From Verticillium longisporum (lineage: Eukaryota; Ascomycota; Sordariomycetes; Glomerellales; Plectosphaerellaceae), in NCBI GenBank assembly GCA_019188255.1, contig JAETXT010000005.1:5580001-5644000 (forward strand): a DNA stretch of 64,000 nucleotides. The letters are read 5' to 3'. The notes below the pieces were generated by a model, which was not told where the DNA came from, ran no database searches, and was given only the letters and a program-made list of their open reading frames with translations. The first letter of the stretch is position 1, and the number at the start of each line of letters is the position of its first letter. The position numbers were made by a program, and so were the translations under genes. Positions 31,691 through 43,462 of this stretch are shown here, piece after piece.

Positions 31691-34600
31691 TCAGAAAGCC
31701 GACTGCCAAGCAGGCATGGTCGCCAGGTAGTCGTCCATGGCCTCAATGTCATCAATGAGGTTCCTGACCCCCTGCTTGGTTGCCAGAACCGCCGTGCTGT
31801 CCCCCGGCTGGTCTTCGTTGGCCTGTCTAACAGCATCGCCCGTCCACTGCTCCTTCAGAGGCCCAATAAAGTCATAAATGACCTTCATCGTCTTGGTCTG
31901 CATGAGGAGAAACTCGCCCTTCATGAACGCGTCCCACTCAGCCCGTAACCCGTAACCCTGCTGCGGCCACGCAGTGAACCCCTGCGGCGGGTTCGCCGGT
32001 AGCAGCGTCGTGTCGAGCAAGTCGAGGACGGTGCCGACGCGAGCCTTTTGCGCCCGCAGAATGCCCATCACGGTCCCATCGTTGTGGTACACGCGGGACC
32101 CGACGAGGGCGCGCATTGCCTTGAGCATCGCTCGCGCGCCCGCCGCCGTCGGCAGCCTGTCCGTCAGCCACGACGACGTGTTGATGATGTTGTCGTCCGT
32201 GCCCCAGGCTTTCCCCTTGGCGGGCGTGTTGATGACGGCCTCGAGCGAGACGTACTCTTCCGTTTTCCACTGGTGCGTTGGGAACTGGGCGGCGATGTGG
32301 TTGATCGGCGTCAGCATGGCGGCGAACCCGCGCGCCGTGTCGAGGCCCGGGGCCGCAATGGCGTCAATGTCGAACATGACGTTGACGTACTCGCAGAACG
32401 AGATTTTCTTCTTGTTGGAGCTGGCGTTCGGGTCCGGGTTCGCGACCGAGTCAATCTTCTCGTCCATGTACGCGAAGAACTGCACTACCATTTGCGCCTC
32501 GAGGATATGCTCCGAGTGGTAGGACGTACCGGCGACACGGGCGTCGAGCGGGCCGCCCCAGTCGTAGCTACCGCAGACGTCGGGCTGCTCCCAGCCATAT
32601 ATGAGGGCATCGCTATCGAGAGAGCCGTCTGTTGGGTAGTTGAAGGTCGTCTTGAGGCTGCAGGCCTTGATGGGCTTCTTGCTGATAGACCTCCCGAAGA
32701 TGTGCGCCAGGATCTCCCCTTCCACATCGTCCAGATCTTGTTCGTCGTCAACGTCGAGAAGATCGTCCTCTGGGGCCTCTCTCTTCCTTCTACGCATGCC
32801 ATCGTAGTCTTCATTGAGGTACTTGTCCTGGTCCCATGCTGCTTTGACATCTTTGCAGGAGCTGCTTTCGTTCTCGCTGCCGTCGCTCGACGGCGGGCAG
32901 AAGAACTTGCCGACGGGGAGCCTGAGTACGGGGCCGTGGACGCTTCCTCTCTTGGCCAGATGACCCGATCGCCGCTCGAGTTCGTTGTGACCACCGAAGT
33001 CAGTGTTCCCCAGCTGAGACGGGTTGTCGGCCGCAGAAAGATTCGCAGCCGCTTCAACGAGATCAAGGTCTCTCTTAGACGGGATGGCGCCCAGTTTAGG
33101 ACAGGTTCCCGCCTCGATGATGCCCTTGTTCCACTTGGGCGTCAGCTCGTACTGGCCGCCGGGCCATCCAAAGACCTTGGGCGCCTGGACTTTGGCATAC
33201 AGACGAGCACCGACGTCGAGGCTATATGTAAAGGGACAGACGGCATCGGTAGAGACACCTGCCGTCAGCTTGGCCATGACACTGGCCTCGCCGACGACGG
33301 CGGCTGCGGCTGGATCGACATCCCACCTGTCTGCGAACCGGACGCCAAACTCGGCGGCAGCCGAGAGCCGGGCTGTGACGTCGCCCTGAACGGCGACGCC
33401 GGCGTAGAATTCCGGCTTCTTGATGCCTCCAAAATCGCCAGTGCGGTCGAGACTGGTGCGGTCGAGACTGGTGTCGCCTTTGCCAATCTCCTTGGGCTTG
33501 TACGCATCGTCGCCATTGTCGGGCACGACTTGTCGGACCTGCCATCGTAAAACATTAAGCGTCAGCTTGAGTGATGTGAAGTCTTCATCATGACTGTCTC
33601 ATAAAGAGGAGATGATTAAAGGGGAGACGGAGACATACTTCCCACTTGGCAATTTCAAGCTTAGTCTCAATAGTGCCTGCTACGGCGAAGGAGGCATCAA
33701 TGCTGCCCTCTACCGTGAGTTGAGGACCAATGGTGGCGATACCCGGAATCTTGAAGGAGGCGCCGGGGAAGGGAATATTCAATATGACGCTCTTCTTCTC
33801 ATAGAACACCTTGGCAACGGCCTCAAGGATCATGACGCCCGTGATTGCCCCCTTGTTGTAAAAGGTGAGGTAACTTTGGCTCAGGTCAAGTGGCAGACTG
33901 AGGTCGTTGACGATGAGGGTGAAGCCAAAGCTGGACTCGACCTTGATCTTAAGCAGGGCCTGGGCGAGTAAGTGGCCTTCGTAGCTAATGTCGCCCTTGG
34001 AACAGGACCACGTCTCATCAATGAGCTTGGCTGTCAGGGTGTCATCATATCTGTGCATGAACTCGCGCTTGATCTCAGGTTTGACAAGCTGCGCGAGCCA
34101 CTCAAGAATGCTCGTGCCAAACCAGCGTTCGTGCAGGTCACGCGTCTCGAGTCCGCCAAAGTGATAGTCGTCCCTGAACTCTTCTTCGAGCCACCTGACG
34201 TGGTTGTCCCCCACATCGGCGAGCGTGCGCTTGGTGAGGTCTCTCTTCTTCTTGGATACCGACCCGGCGACGACTGTGTCCCAGTAGTCGTCCTGGTTGC
34301 TAAAGTCGATGCGCATTTGGGTGCTTCCGAGATCGCGCGGGACACGGCCAAAGTCGTAGTCAAACGTCAGTGAGTAGACCGTGGGCTTTCGAGGAGCGAG
34401 GTGGGCGAGACGGCGCGGCAGCAGCTTGACATGGTCATCACTGTCGGCGGGCTCCATGCTCTTCGCGTCGTCGTACTTGCCAGGGCCACATCCGGGGGGC
34501 ACCTGCAGGTTGCTTCCTGGCACCCTGTGGCCGAGACCTATCTTTTGTCAGTTGCTCCTCTCGGTGAAGACGGTGCAGACCATGCTCACGGTATGCTCAC

Positions 34601-37600
34601 CTTCTGTGACGGCATCTTCGCAACCAAAGACATCCCAGTGGGAGCCGTCGCGCTTGTCGACCGACACTTGCAGCTCGTCAGGCGAAGCCAGAACGACAAA
34701 CTGAAAGGCGGCCTCATTGGGTTCATCATCACCGCTAGCCGATGAATCGTCCGTCTTGAGGCTGAAATCGGTGTCGACGCTGTCTCCATCGGGCGGGTGC
34801 TCAAACAGGTTTTCCAGCGGCACAGGGAGGAAAAGGGGATCGGCTGCCGACTCGCAGCAGAAGGTTCGCACGCGAGACAACTGGCCGCCGCATGTCCCGC
34901 CGCCACCGAAATAGCTGTCGGTGAGCTGCACAAACTTCATATCGGGACAGTGACCGTCGAAGCAGTTCCCTGGCTTGCCGTACCAGGCGCAATTCTTCCA
35001 GCGGTCGACATCATTCTCGGGACAGCAATACAACTCGTCTGTGTCGAGGTCGAGCTGATCGAGCACCTCGAGGAGTACGCGGCCGGTGAGCGCTGCAAGG
35101 GGAACGGCGCGGCCGACGACCAAGAGGATCACCTCGGCAATATCATCAAGGATGCTGAGTACGGTGCCGGAGAAGGTCAGGGGCAGATGACCGGCCTTGC
35201 ACTTCTGGGCGACACCGCCCCAGTAGCACGAATTCTCCTCGCCGAGCGGGCTTTTACAGCAATGCGCCGCGTTGCCGTCCCAGCAGTCGGCGCCGCCGCC
35301 CCATTTGCTCATGTGTGTCATGACTTCGTCGTCGTGACAGCGTCCGTTGCAGATATTGGGGCCACCTCGCCAGGTACAGTCTTTTGGATCGGGGGCGCCC
35401 GAGAGCGGGCAGCAGAGCTGGCTCTTCTTGCCATTGCCGCACTTTTGCTCCGTGATCTTGATGTCGCCCGGGCTACACCCTTTGCCGCACTTGGAGACGT
35501 AGCACTTCTCGTTCGAGCCTGTCCAGCTGTCGTCCGCCTTGTCGGAACGGAAGTCACCCAGCGGCTTGGGGTCCAGCACGGCCGAGAGCGCTGAAAGCTG
35601 ATCATCGTCCTGGTCGATGGCCCAGATCAGGAACCCGCCGAGGCCGAGCTTCTTTGCGAGGTCCTTCTTCTGCTTAAACGTCTCCTTGTCGTCGTACGAC
35701 ACCCACTGGTCAGTGTTCCAGGTGATGTACTTGACGCCGGCCTTTTTGTCATGAACAGGCTTGAGCTTTTTGATCTTAATGACCTCCATGATCTCGCGAT
35801 AGCTGAGAATGCCCGACTCGCCGCTACAGGCCCCTTTCATGGCCCTCCCTTGAACACGCAACCAGGTTTATTGCAGGCCGGGTCGGCGAGCTGGAAGGCT
35901 CGGCCGTAGAACCCAAGACCCATGTTCAGCTTGCCGGCTGGCACGTCGTTTCGCCAAAATAAATCAAACGCCAGACTCATCTCAGTCAGATTTGTGTGTC
36001 CGTAAATGTGAGATCCGATCGGGTTGTCTCTGTCCCAAACTCCGTGTAAACTACGTGGGTCAATCGAGTTAGCCAACTATCCCCCCCGTGGTGTTCATCG
36101 CCGGTTGATACGTACTCATAAGACATGACGTTGATGAAGTCGACATATTCAATCGACTTTAGGTCAAAGTGGCGCAAATACCAGAAGCTTGTCGGAGCAG
36201 TATAAGAGACAATATACCTTTTCGGTTGCTTCTTATTTGCCTCTTCCAGCTCCTTGAGGAACTGGGTAAAATTGATGCCGTCGTCGGGCACGCCACCTCT
36301 GTCGTCAGCACCAGGGTATTCCTATGGTTTTTGATACATATTAGCAACCGTCAACTATTACCACGATCCACACGGACATGGCGCTTCATACCCAGTCAAA
36401 GTCAACACCATCAAACGCATATTGACGGAGGAAAGCCATCAGGTTCTCAATGAAAGTCGACCGGTTCTTCTTCGTGCTGACCATGTCGCTAAATACCTTC
36501 TGCAGGGGGCCTGAGTAAACATTGTTAATCTGTGTTGCTGCGCAGGGCAGATAACCAAGGCACGTACCTGGATCGTTGTGTGTCCATCCTCCAATGGCAA
36601 TGATCATCTTGAGACTCGGATTGTCTTTTTTCAGGTCGGTGAAATTGCTAAAGATTTCGGATGGCAGGCCGTCCATCCCAATGATGTTGTACTCGTTGGG
36701 GGTGATGAATGCAAAGGAAAAGTAAAGATGGGTTAACGAGTTGATGGGTATGTCCTTCATGGGCTATGTGTCGTATGGCCACTTCGTCAGTTGTCGCTCG
36801 ATCTGGTCTTGCTGTACGCGCAACTCTAAGAACGACGTCACCCACCATTCCTTGGCACTCGGAGTTATATCGCCATGCCTCGTAATATCCAATAACACGA
36901 TCCAACTGCTTGGAGCCCTTACCCTTAGGCCCTGGCTGTTTGCAGTTGGACTGGCAACCACCGGTGGCACCATTGTCCTTGACTTCGCAAAAGTCCCTTC
37001 GACGGGCGTCAATTAACAAGAGACAGGAAAGGGGAGGCTCGTCAACTCACTCGGTCATGCCGCAAAACCCCCCATCTACAAGTCACAGAGCCGTTAGCTG
37101 ATGATTTTCACTCCGCTAAAGCAGCACTCACTTTCCACAGCAGACGTTGAGAAGACACTTTTGGCCAGGAACTTTGGCGTTCTTGCCACATTTCGCTTTA
37201 GCATCACAGTTGGACCAGCAGACTTCATTAGGCGAGATGCCCGATGTGCCACAGGACCTGGGCTCTGAGTTAGTGAATTGATCTGAGCGTAGAAGAGTGG
37301 GACTAGGAAGACGTACTTTTCGCCATAATTGCATTGAAGAGTTTTCTTCGGGCAGCATGCGCCGTTCTTGCAGGGTCGGTCGGGGCCACACGAATAATCG
37401 TCTCCTCCCACAACCTGTCTGGCGAAGAGGGATGACAACGACTGCTCCTCGAACGGGGACGCGCTGTTGGAAGACTCCACATTCTTGTGATCGAGGTCAT
37501 CAGGACTATCGCCAGCACTGCAGACCGGTAGCTGATAGTCCCGGCGGATTTTCGCGGAAAAGTCCAGAAACCTATGGGCGCGTTAGCCTGAATTTTGTTT

Positions 37601-37774
37601 GAGCATACTCAGAACCCTGAGCATTGAGACTTACGGAGTGGCGCTTCTGCAGGCCCCTAACTGATGTGGCACGTCTTCGACATGAGGTTTGGGACTGACG
37701 ACTCCCGCAATACTCGTCGTAGCCAATATCAACAGGAGCAAAGTCCTCGTGGCAAGCCAAGATTGTGCCCACAT
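31691..37774 (-). CDS. Giant secreted GH18 chitinase with CBM18 (subgroup C, killer-toxin-like), two frame breaks
   Basis: Eleven exons: 37774-37635, 37571-37317, 37257-37132, 37075-37051, 36996-36846, 36763-36568, 36510-36392, 36321-36116, 36050-34601, 34537-33639 and 33538-31691, about 1,800 residues. A signal peptide starts the protein (MWAQSWLATRTLLLLILAT). A hevein-type CBM18 region (CGPDRPCKNGACCP onward) is followed by the GH18 barrel from 'RVIGYYEAWRY'; the D-x-x-D-x-D-x-E active site spans an intron (DGVDFDW/E, Glu near residue 339). Cys-rich segments and a long C-terminal part resemble fungal subgroup C chitinases related to yeast killer-toxin subunits. It would hydrolyse chitin outside the cell. 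Two single-base problems break the frame as given: six G at 37068-37073 where five fit, and one base missing near 35840-35855. The 63-nt intron 34538-34600 contains an in-frame stop and a CTGAC branch site, so it must be spliced. Divergent from the LysM gene. Confidence 0.85.
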
Positions 37775-38903
37775 GCCGTCTTAGTTTCGTGTCTTGGCCA
37801 AGAAAGAAATCGCAACAGATGTATAATTCAAAGAAGAATGATGATGCGTGGATTGAGGAGAATGCTGAACACTCTATGGTCGGGTAATGTCAACTGTCAG
37901 AGATTCTCGGGAATTCTGGGAACTCTCGGCCACTTAACACAGTAGAGCACGCGACGGTCCGTCCCTCTGGTCTAGCGACCCGAGAAATTAACTATCCAAT
38001 CTCGATTTCTCACTTGTTATTTTTTTTGGTGTTCTGTCTGTCCACTTGGCGTTCTACAGGACCAGACATTGTGCTGCCACCTCGCCGTCGAATGCGGTCG
38101 TGTCATAGTATCTTACACTAACACAGGCTCGAATCTTTTGGACATGACTTCGCGAGTTTGCGCAAGGTTTACAGATGGTTCGTCGAAAATGAAACTTGGC
38201 CAAGGTAGGTGGGATTCTTTGGGTTACGCAGTGATGGAAGAAGCCCTCGGTGAGGCCGTTAACTTCACCCAACACCGGCAAATGTCACCCAACACCGGCA
38301 AATGGTCATCGAGCTGACCGTTCGGGTATGTCCAAAGTGATTCAGTGTGTATCAATGACGTTGAAGGATCTTGAAGAAATTCCCGTCCCTGCAATCGCCT
38401 TTACTGCCGAGCTGCTCGATTACGCGCCGGCCGATGACAGAGGCCGACGTGAGATCCCGGCTGAAAAGAGACTCGCAGGATCCGTGTTACGGCGTTCACA
38501 CGGCGCATGGTTTCAACGCCTTCGCATCTTTGATCCATTTTCAGAAGGTGTCACCTGGTCTGACAGAGGATGTGGCGTACTTTGACAGCAGATCAGACAT
38601 ACTTGCAAGACATTCAAGATGCTCGGCGCGGGGTTGGTCATCCCTGGTCCTGGTGATTAGTGAGACCCCCGAATGCCTGGTCATAGGGAGTTTATCTGGT
38701 TCGGAAATGCCAGGAACAGTGTATTCTTTGTATCTCAACACATGAGGCGGGAGACCTGGGCAGAAGTAAATATCGCCAAGTTTACTCATGTCACTTAACT
38801 ACTGACCTTCCCAACTCCCGGTCTTCTCCCACGACGCATGCAGCAGACGGACTTTGTACTTTGCTTCTTTATCCGCTAGCTGAGAAATCTTCATCCCGTC
38901 ACC
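37775..38903. promoter_or_regulatory. Shared divergent promoter region of the chitinase and LysM genes
   Basis: About 1.1 kb between the two start codons with no convincing gene. The head-to-head arrangement allows common control, as known for subgroup C chitinase/LysM pairs. It contains an exact 20-bp tandem duplication (listed separately). Confidence 0.55.
38265..38304. repeat. Exact 20-bp tandem duplication in the divergent promoter
   Basis: Two adjacent copies of TCACCCAACACCGGCAAATG. It sits about 600 bp upstream of the LysM gene start and 490 bp upstream of the chitinase start. Confidence 0.85.
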
Positions 38904-41198
38904 ATGATGGTTCAACTCTCTCTCGTCTTAGGTTTCGGGGCTCTACTGAGCTTTCAGCCCGCGGCCGCTCTCACAATGGTCTACAATGACAGTCTGCCCG
39001 ACAACCTCCCGTCAGTTTCCTCTGAGGCTCTTCTGGCTGACGTAACTTGTGACCGCCTCGTGCAAGATCTTCGCCCAGATTTCTTCTACCGCCCAGCGTC
39101 TCTGGAGCGTATGTGTACCTCGGGCTGCGCCGCGGCGTTGTCTTCATGGACATCGTCGGTCCGGTCCGCGTGCGGCAAGAATGTGAGCGTCCCCACCGAC
39201 TTTGACCTCCTCGCATCGCCAGTGGTGATTCCGGCCACACTCGAGCACACATTCGAGTTTACGTGTCTGCGGGAGAATAATAAGTTTTGTGGCCCTGTTG
39301 CAGCCTTGGCTGCTGTCTTCACAGACCCTGGAGGTTGGTCAATATCACTTGGCGACGTCGTCTGTCGTAACTCACAGGCGTACTTACGGCTCAAATAGTA
39401 TCGCCCTTCAACTATCTCAGTGAAGCCCCGGAGGGGACCACAGATCCCGGTCGTTGCGACAGCTGCATCGCAGCCAGGCTTCGTATGCGCGCAGGATCTC
39501 CCTACTTCGACGGCCCCATCGTGGCAAGCGAATCGCTCTATCAGAGACTTACGTCGAGCTGTGGCATCACGGGCAAACCTGTAACCACAACAACTATCGA
39601 CTACTCCATCAGCGAGCCTGAACCTACGGAGGGCTCTTGTGAGGGAACGCAGTATACGATACAAAACAGTGATGACTGTTACAGCATATCTAAGGCCCAG
39701 GGTGTTGCCACAGCCTGGCTTTTGGCAGACAATGACCTCGCCGCATACTGTGCTGACTTCCCCACGTCAGGCAGTCTCTGTATCACCAACAATTGTGACA
39801 CCGTCACCGTTGGAGTCAACCAGACATGTATAGCTATCGCCAACGTTGCCGGGATAACAGTGACCCAGCTCAAGGCCTGGAACCAGGTCATCAACCCTGT
39901 GTGCTCCAACATTGGCATGATGAACGGCACCACGCTCTGCATCAGTCCTCCAGGACCTCGGCTGCCTCCGCCTGCGACTACCGATATTCCACCATTGGTC
40001 CCAACCATAGCCGCACCTGTGCCAACAGAGGCCGCCGCGGGGTCCAATAAGCCGTGCAGCCGCTGGTACAACGTCGAAGCGGGCGACTACTGTAATCTAG
40101 TGATCCTTAAATTCGCCATCTCCCTGGATGACTTCCTCTTTCTCAACCCGGCATCAATGCCAACTGCACAAACTTGTATGCAAAAGAAAGCTACTGCGTA
40201 CATCCAGTGGGAGACAGTAAGCCAACCCTTCTCCCTCTCCCTCTTTCCTTCCCCTCTTCCTTTTCTCGATATGCCCCTTCTGATCATGGGTGCCCGTTGC
40301 AGTCAACACCTACGCTGGCCGCCCCGGACATGTTTCTATCACAATCGATCCCAATGCGACCTTCACCGGCATCCCTTTCACCATGCTCCCCAATGCGACC
40401 GTAAAAGGCTATTCACGGCCGTACACCCCTGCGCCGCTGGCCAAGGGAGTCCGCGAGGACTGTGTGCACTATTTCAAGGGCGACGACTATCAGTTCCCCC
40501 CGGACCAGCTTGGGTACTGGAAGGGCAACTGCGAAATCGCCGCCCGCAACTATGACGCCGACAACGACAACTTTGTCGCCTGGAACGCACTTGTTACCAA
40601 TGTCACTGACCCTGCCTGCTCTTTTGTACCTGGTGGGCGGTACTGCGGGTCCTGGAACCTACAGGTCGTCCGCACCATCACTGAGACTGAGCCGGCGACG
40701 GCAACAACCGGCGATGGAGCCCCGTCTCCCCCCGGGCCCACCCACTCGGGCCAGCCTGAAGACTGCGATGCTTGGCACATCGTTTCCTCGGGCGACTCGT
40801 GCCAGTCAGTGGCAGACGACGCCGGCATCTCACGGGATCAGTTTCACGACTGGAACCCGGCCGTCGGCCGTGACTGCTCGACCAACTTCTGGCTGGACCA
40901 GGCCTACTGCGTCGGCGTCTCTGAAGACATGGGCGACACATCCACAGTGGCATCTTCCACGACGTCGTCCGTGACGCCCAGGCCTTCCAAGCCGAGGCCA
41001 CCGGGGCCGACGCATACCGGCCAGCCGAGCGACTGCGACGAGTGGCATGTTGTGGAATCGGGTGATACCTGTGGCTCACTCGCTGAGAGTAATGACATTT
41101 GGTTGAGTCAATTCTTTGACTGGAATCCAGCAGTGAGCCGCGACTGTGTGGCCAACTTCTGGATTGGCCAGGCATATTGTATTGGAGTTTCATCGTGA
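38904..41198 (+). CDS. Secreted protein with five LysM domains, one frame break
   Basis: Exons 38904-39333, 39399-40216 and 40303-41198 (introns 65 and 86 bp) give about 714 residues if one base is added. A signal peptide starts the protein (MMVQLSLVLGFGALLSFQPAAA). Five LysM-type modules can be read: 'YTIQNSDDCYSISKAQGV', 'VTVGVNQTCIAIANVAGI', 'YNVEAGDYCNLVILKFAI', 'WHIVSSGDSCQSVADDAG' and 'WHVVESGDTCGSLAESND'; the last two lie in near-identical repeats separated by Pro/Thr linkers. LysM modules bind chitin or its oligomers; such proteins may mask hyphal chitin or act with the neighbouring chitinase in wall turnover or mycoparasitism. At about 40148-40152 the sequence CCCGGCATC should be one G longer to keep the third LysM in frame with the splice site. 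Start may be ATG 38904 or 38907. Confidence 0.86.
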
Positions 41199-41365
41199 TG
41201 ACCGTCTCTGTTTTTTGAGCTCAAGGTAAGCCATGTCTCTATGATTCCAGGTTAACGCTGGTAATCAATACGCATGTAACCTATTGTTATTAATTATTTC
41301 ATTGTTTTATTGTTTATATCTAGCGAGGCATCCACCTACGCTCAATGTGGTCTTTACTACGATAT
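41199..41365. other. Edge of the second AT-rich block
   Basis: Composition drops to AT-rich around 41270 onward. Positions 41361-41365 are GATAT, directly before the plus-strand Gypsy LTR; this is the proposed target duplicate shared with the LTR at 16.46 kb. Confidence 0.5.
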
Positions 41366-41583
41366 TGTCAGGACCTGAGGGAGGTATGAGACCGATAGGG
41401 GATCGCCTATTATTTGATCGTAGGAATTAAGAAGAGAGGACCGAGCATAATAAGGGAATAATTATAAGAAAGGTTAACGGACTAAGATTTAGAGAAGGGC
41501 ATCGATTATTCTATCTTCCTAGAGACCCCTAAAAGATTAATAGTTAATCCCTTTAGTTACTTATTATATAAGATTCCTTAATA
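41366..41583 (+). repeat. Gypsy 5' LTR (plus strand)
   Basis: 218 bp starting TGTCAGGACCTGAGGGAGGT and ending CCTTAATA. The first 45 bp keep C and G at sites that are T and A in the other LTR (16462-16675). TGTCA at the start and the presumed ancestral TGACA end form the short inverted repeat of an LTR. Confidence 0.8.
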
Positions 41584-42710
41584 TAATAATCGATCTACCC
41601 CTAGGGAGCGATAATTATTAGGATAATATATCGATTAGAGATATATAGAGTACTAGAAGATAAGCTATTATAGGATAGTAGGTAGAGAATACTAAAGAAT
41701 TAATATAATTAAGGCCTAATATAGAATAAGGATAAGATACTGAGAATAATATACTTAATAATCTACTATTAATTATAGACGAGGAACTAGACCGATAATT
41801 AGAGGAAGAATAGCGTAAACTCGTAAGGAAAAGGAAATATAAAGAACTAGCTATACTCTAAAGGGGAGACCTAATAAGCCTACTATTAGGAGTAATTAAT
41901 AGACTAGTATTAATATTTAGAATAATATTCTATAAAGAACTATAAAGTATACTTTTTATAAAAATATAATTATTAATTATTTAATATAAAGGGATATCTT
42001 AATTAGAACTTAATACTTTCTTATTTAGCTTCGATATATAATTTTAACTTAATAAGAAGAGCTTCTATAGAGATATCGATAAAATCGTATATATAAGTAA
42101 TTACTTTATTAATACTTTATAGTAGAGATAGATATCGTATATATAGATAGAATATAAATCTATCTACGAAGTTACTTAGAGAGTAATAAGGGCTTAATTA
42201 ATGGGTAATATAGATAATAATAATACCTAAGTATTCTAGATAATTATTAAACTATATAAATAGGATTAGCGGTTTTAAGCCCTTAATTAGAAATACTAAG
42301 ACTTTATAGATATCTACGATAACCTAGAAGCGGAGCTACCCGAACCCCTATTATAGATCTATAAAGTAATACTTTTATTTACGAAACTTAACCTAGATCT
42401 TATATAATAGATTATAGCTTAAGGAATTCCCTATATAAGAATAGAGCTAAATAGAATAGCTAAGAGGGCGGAGACCCTATTATAGATTAAGAGAAGCTTA
42501 AAATAATACTAAGATAATAAAGAGAGAAGCTAAGATAACTTATAATAGACCTAAAATAAGACCTATAGAAGAATAGCTAATAAGCAATTATAAGGAAGAG
42601 ACGACCGAAAACTAAATAGCTAGCTAAATTAATCTATTATACTTTATAAGCTAATAATAGAATAGTAATAAATAGATAAAAGAAGGCCTAAGGCCCTAGA
42701 CGACGTTAAG

Positions 42711-42752
42711 TACTATAATTATAATAAATATAGATATTATATTAATAGCTAT
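42711..42752 (+). pseudogene. Gag zinc knuckle with metal ligands replaced through RIP
   Basis: The frame reads YYNYNKYRYYINSY. Tyr occurs at exactly the spacing of a CCHC knuckle (C-x2-C-x4-H-x4-C). Each change is explained by TGY-to-TAY (Cys to Tyr) or CAY-to-TAY (His to Tyr), the transitions made by RIP on either strand. Confidence 0.7.
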
Positions 42753-43173
42753 TTAGAGGTATTATATATAAATTATAGAAAATAAAGCTATATATATAAA
42801 TCGTATAAATAGTATTTAATAATAAACTATAAACTATTTAGGGGAAGAATAATAGGAGACCCTTAATAGGAAGAACTACTACTCCCGAAACTAAAATAGT
42901 ACGAAGTAACTATTAAACTATATATTAATAATAATTAAATTAAAGGAGAGGTAATACTAGATAGAGGAGCTAATATTAATATTATTAATAGTAACCTCCT
43001 AAAGGAAGCTAGAGAATAGCTAGAAGAAAAGTAGAGTAAGCTAGGTAGGGCATTCCGAAATAGGGAGATAAGTACTTATAGCGAAAAAAGGATTATTAGC
43101 TAAATAATAGATAACCCTAGGATAAAGTATATAATAATAATAGAGTATATAATAATAGATAATATTATAAATA

Positions 43174-43462
43174 TATTAAACTAATATTAGGGGATTACCT
43201 AGGTCGGTAATTACTATATAGGATTTACTAATATAGTAATTACTGGGGCTAGGATTTATAGCTCTTAGGAGTACGTAATTTATAGCTTATATAATTAGTG
43301 AATTAGATAGGTATATCTAATTTATATAAGTAGTAGTAATTTAGAGAGATAGAATTATTAATAATTATAACCCTTATATTACCTACCCTACTAATTTAGA
43401 GCTCTTAAGTATAGCTAAAGTAATAAATTAAGGTTTATATAAATAATAAAGCCCTCTTAATA
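43174..43462 (+). repeat. Copia left LTR
   Basis: 289 bp beginning TATTAAACTAATATTAGGGG and ending CCCTCTTAATA. It is more strongly RIP-mutated than the right LTR (for example GTAATTTATAG against GTGATTTATAG). Confidence 0.88.

Noticed and set aside
32048..33550. 500-codon open frame on the plus strand
   Set aside because: Antisense to the last chitinase exon; no family motif.
34548..34550. In-frame TGA in the chitinase as a nonsense mutation
   Set aside because: It falls inside a 63-nt GTGAGC...ATAG intron as part of a CTGAC branch site, so it is spliced out.
37775..38903. Small genes in short frames of the divergent promoter
   Set aside because: Frames such as 38250-38585 have no motif and overlap the tandem duplication.
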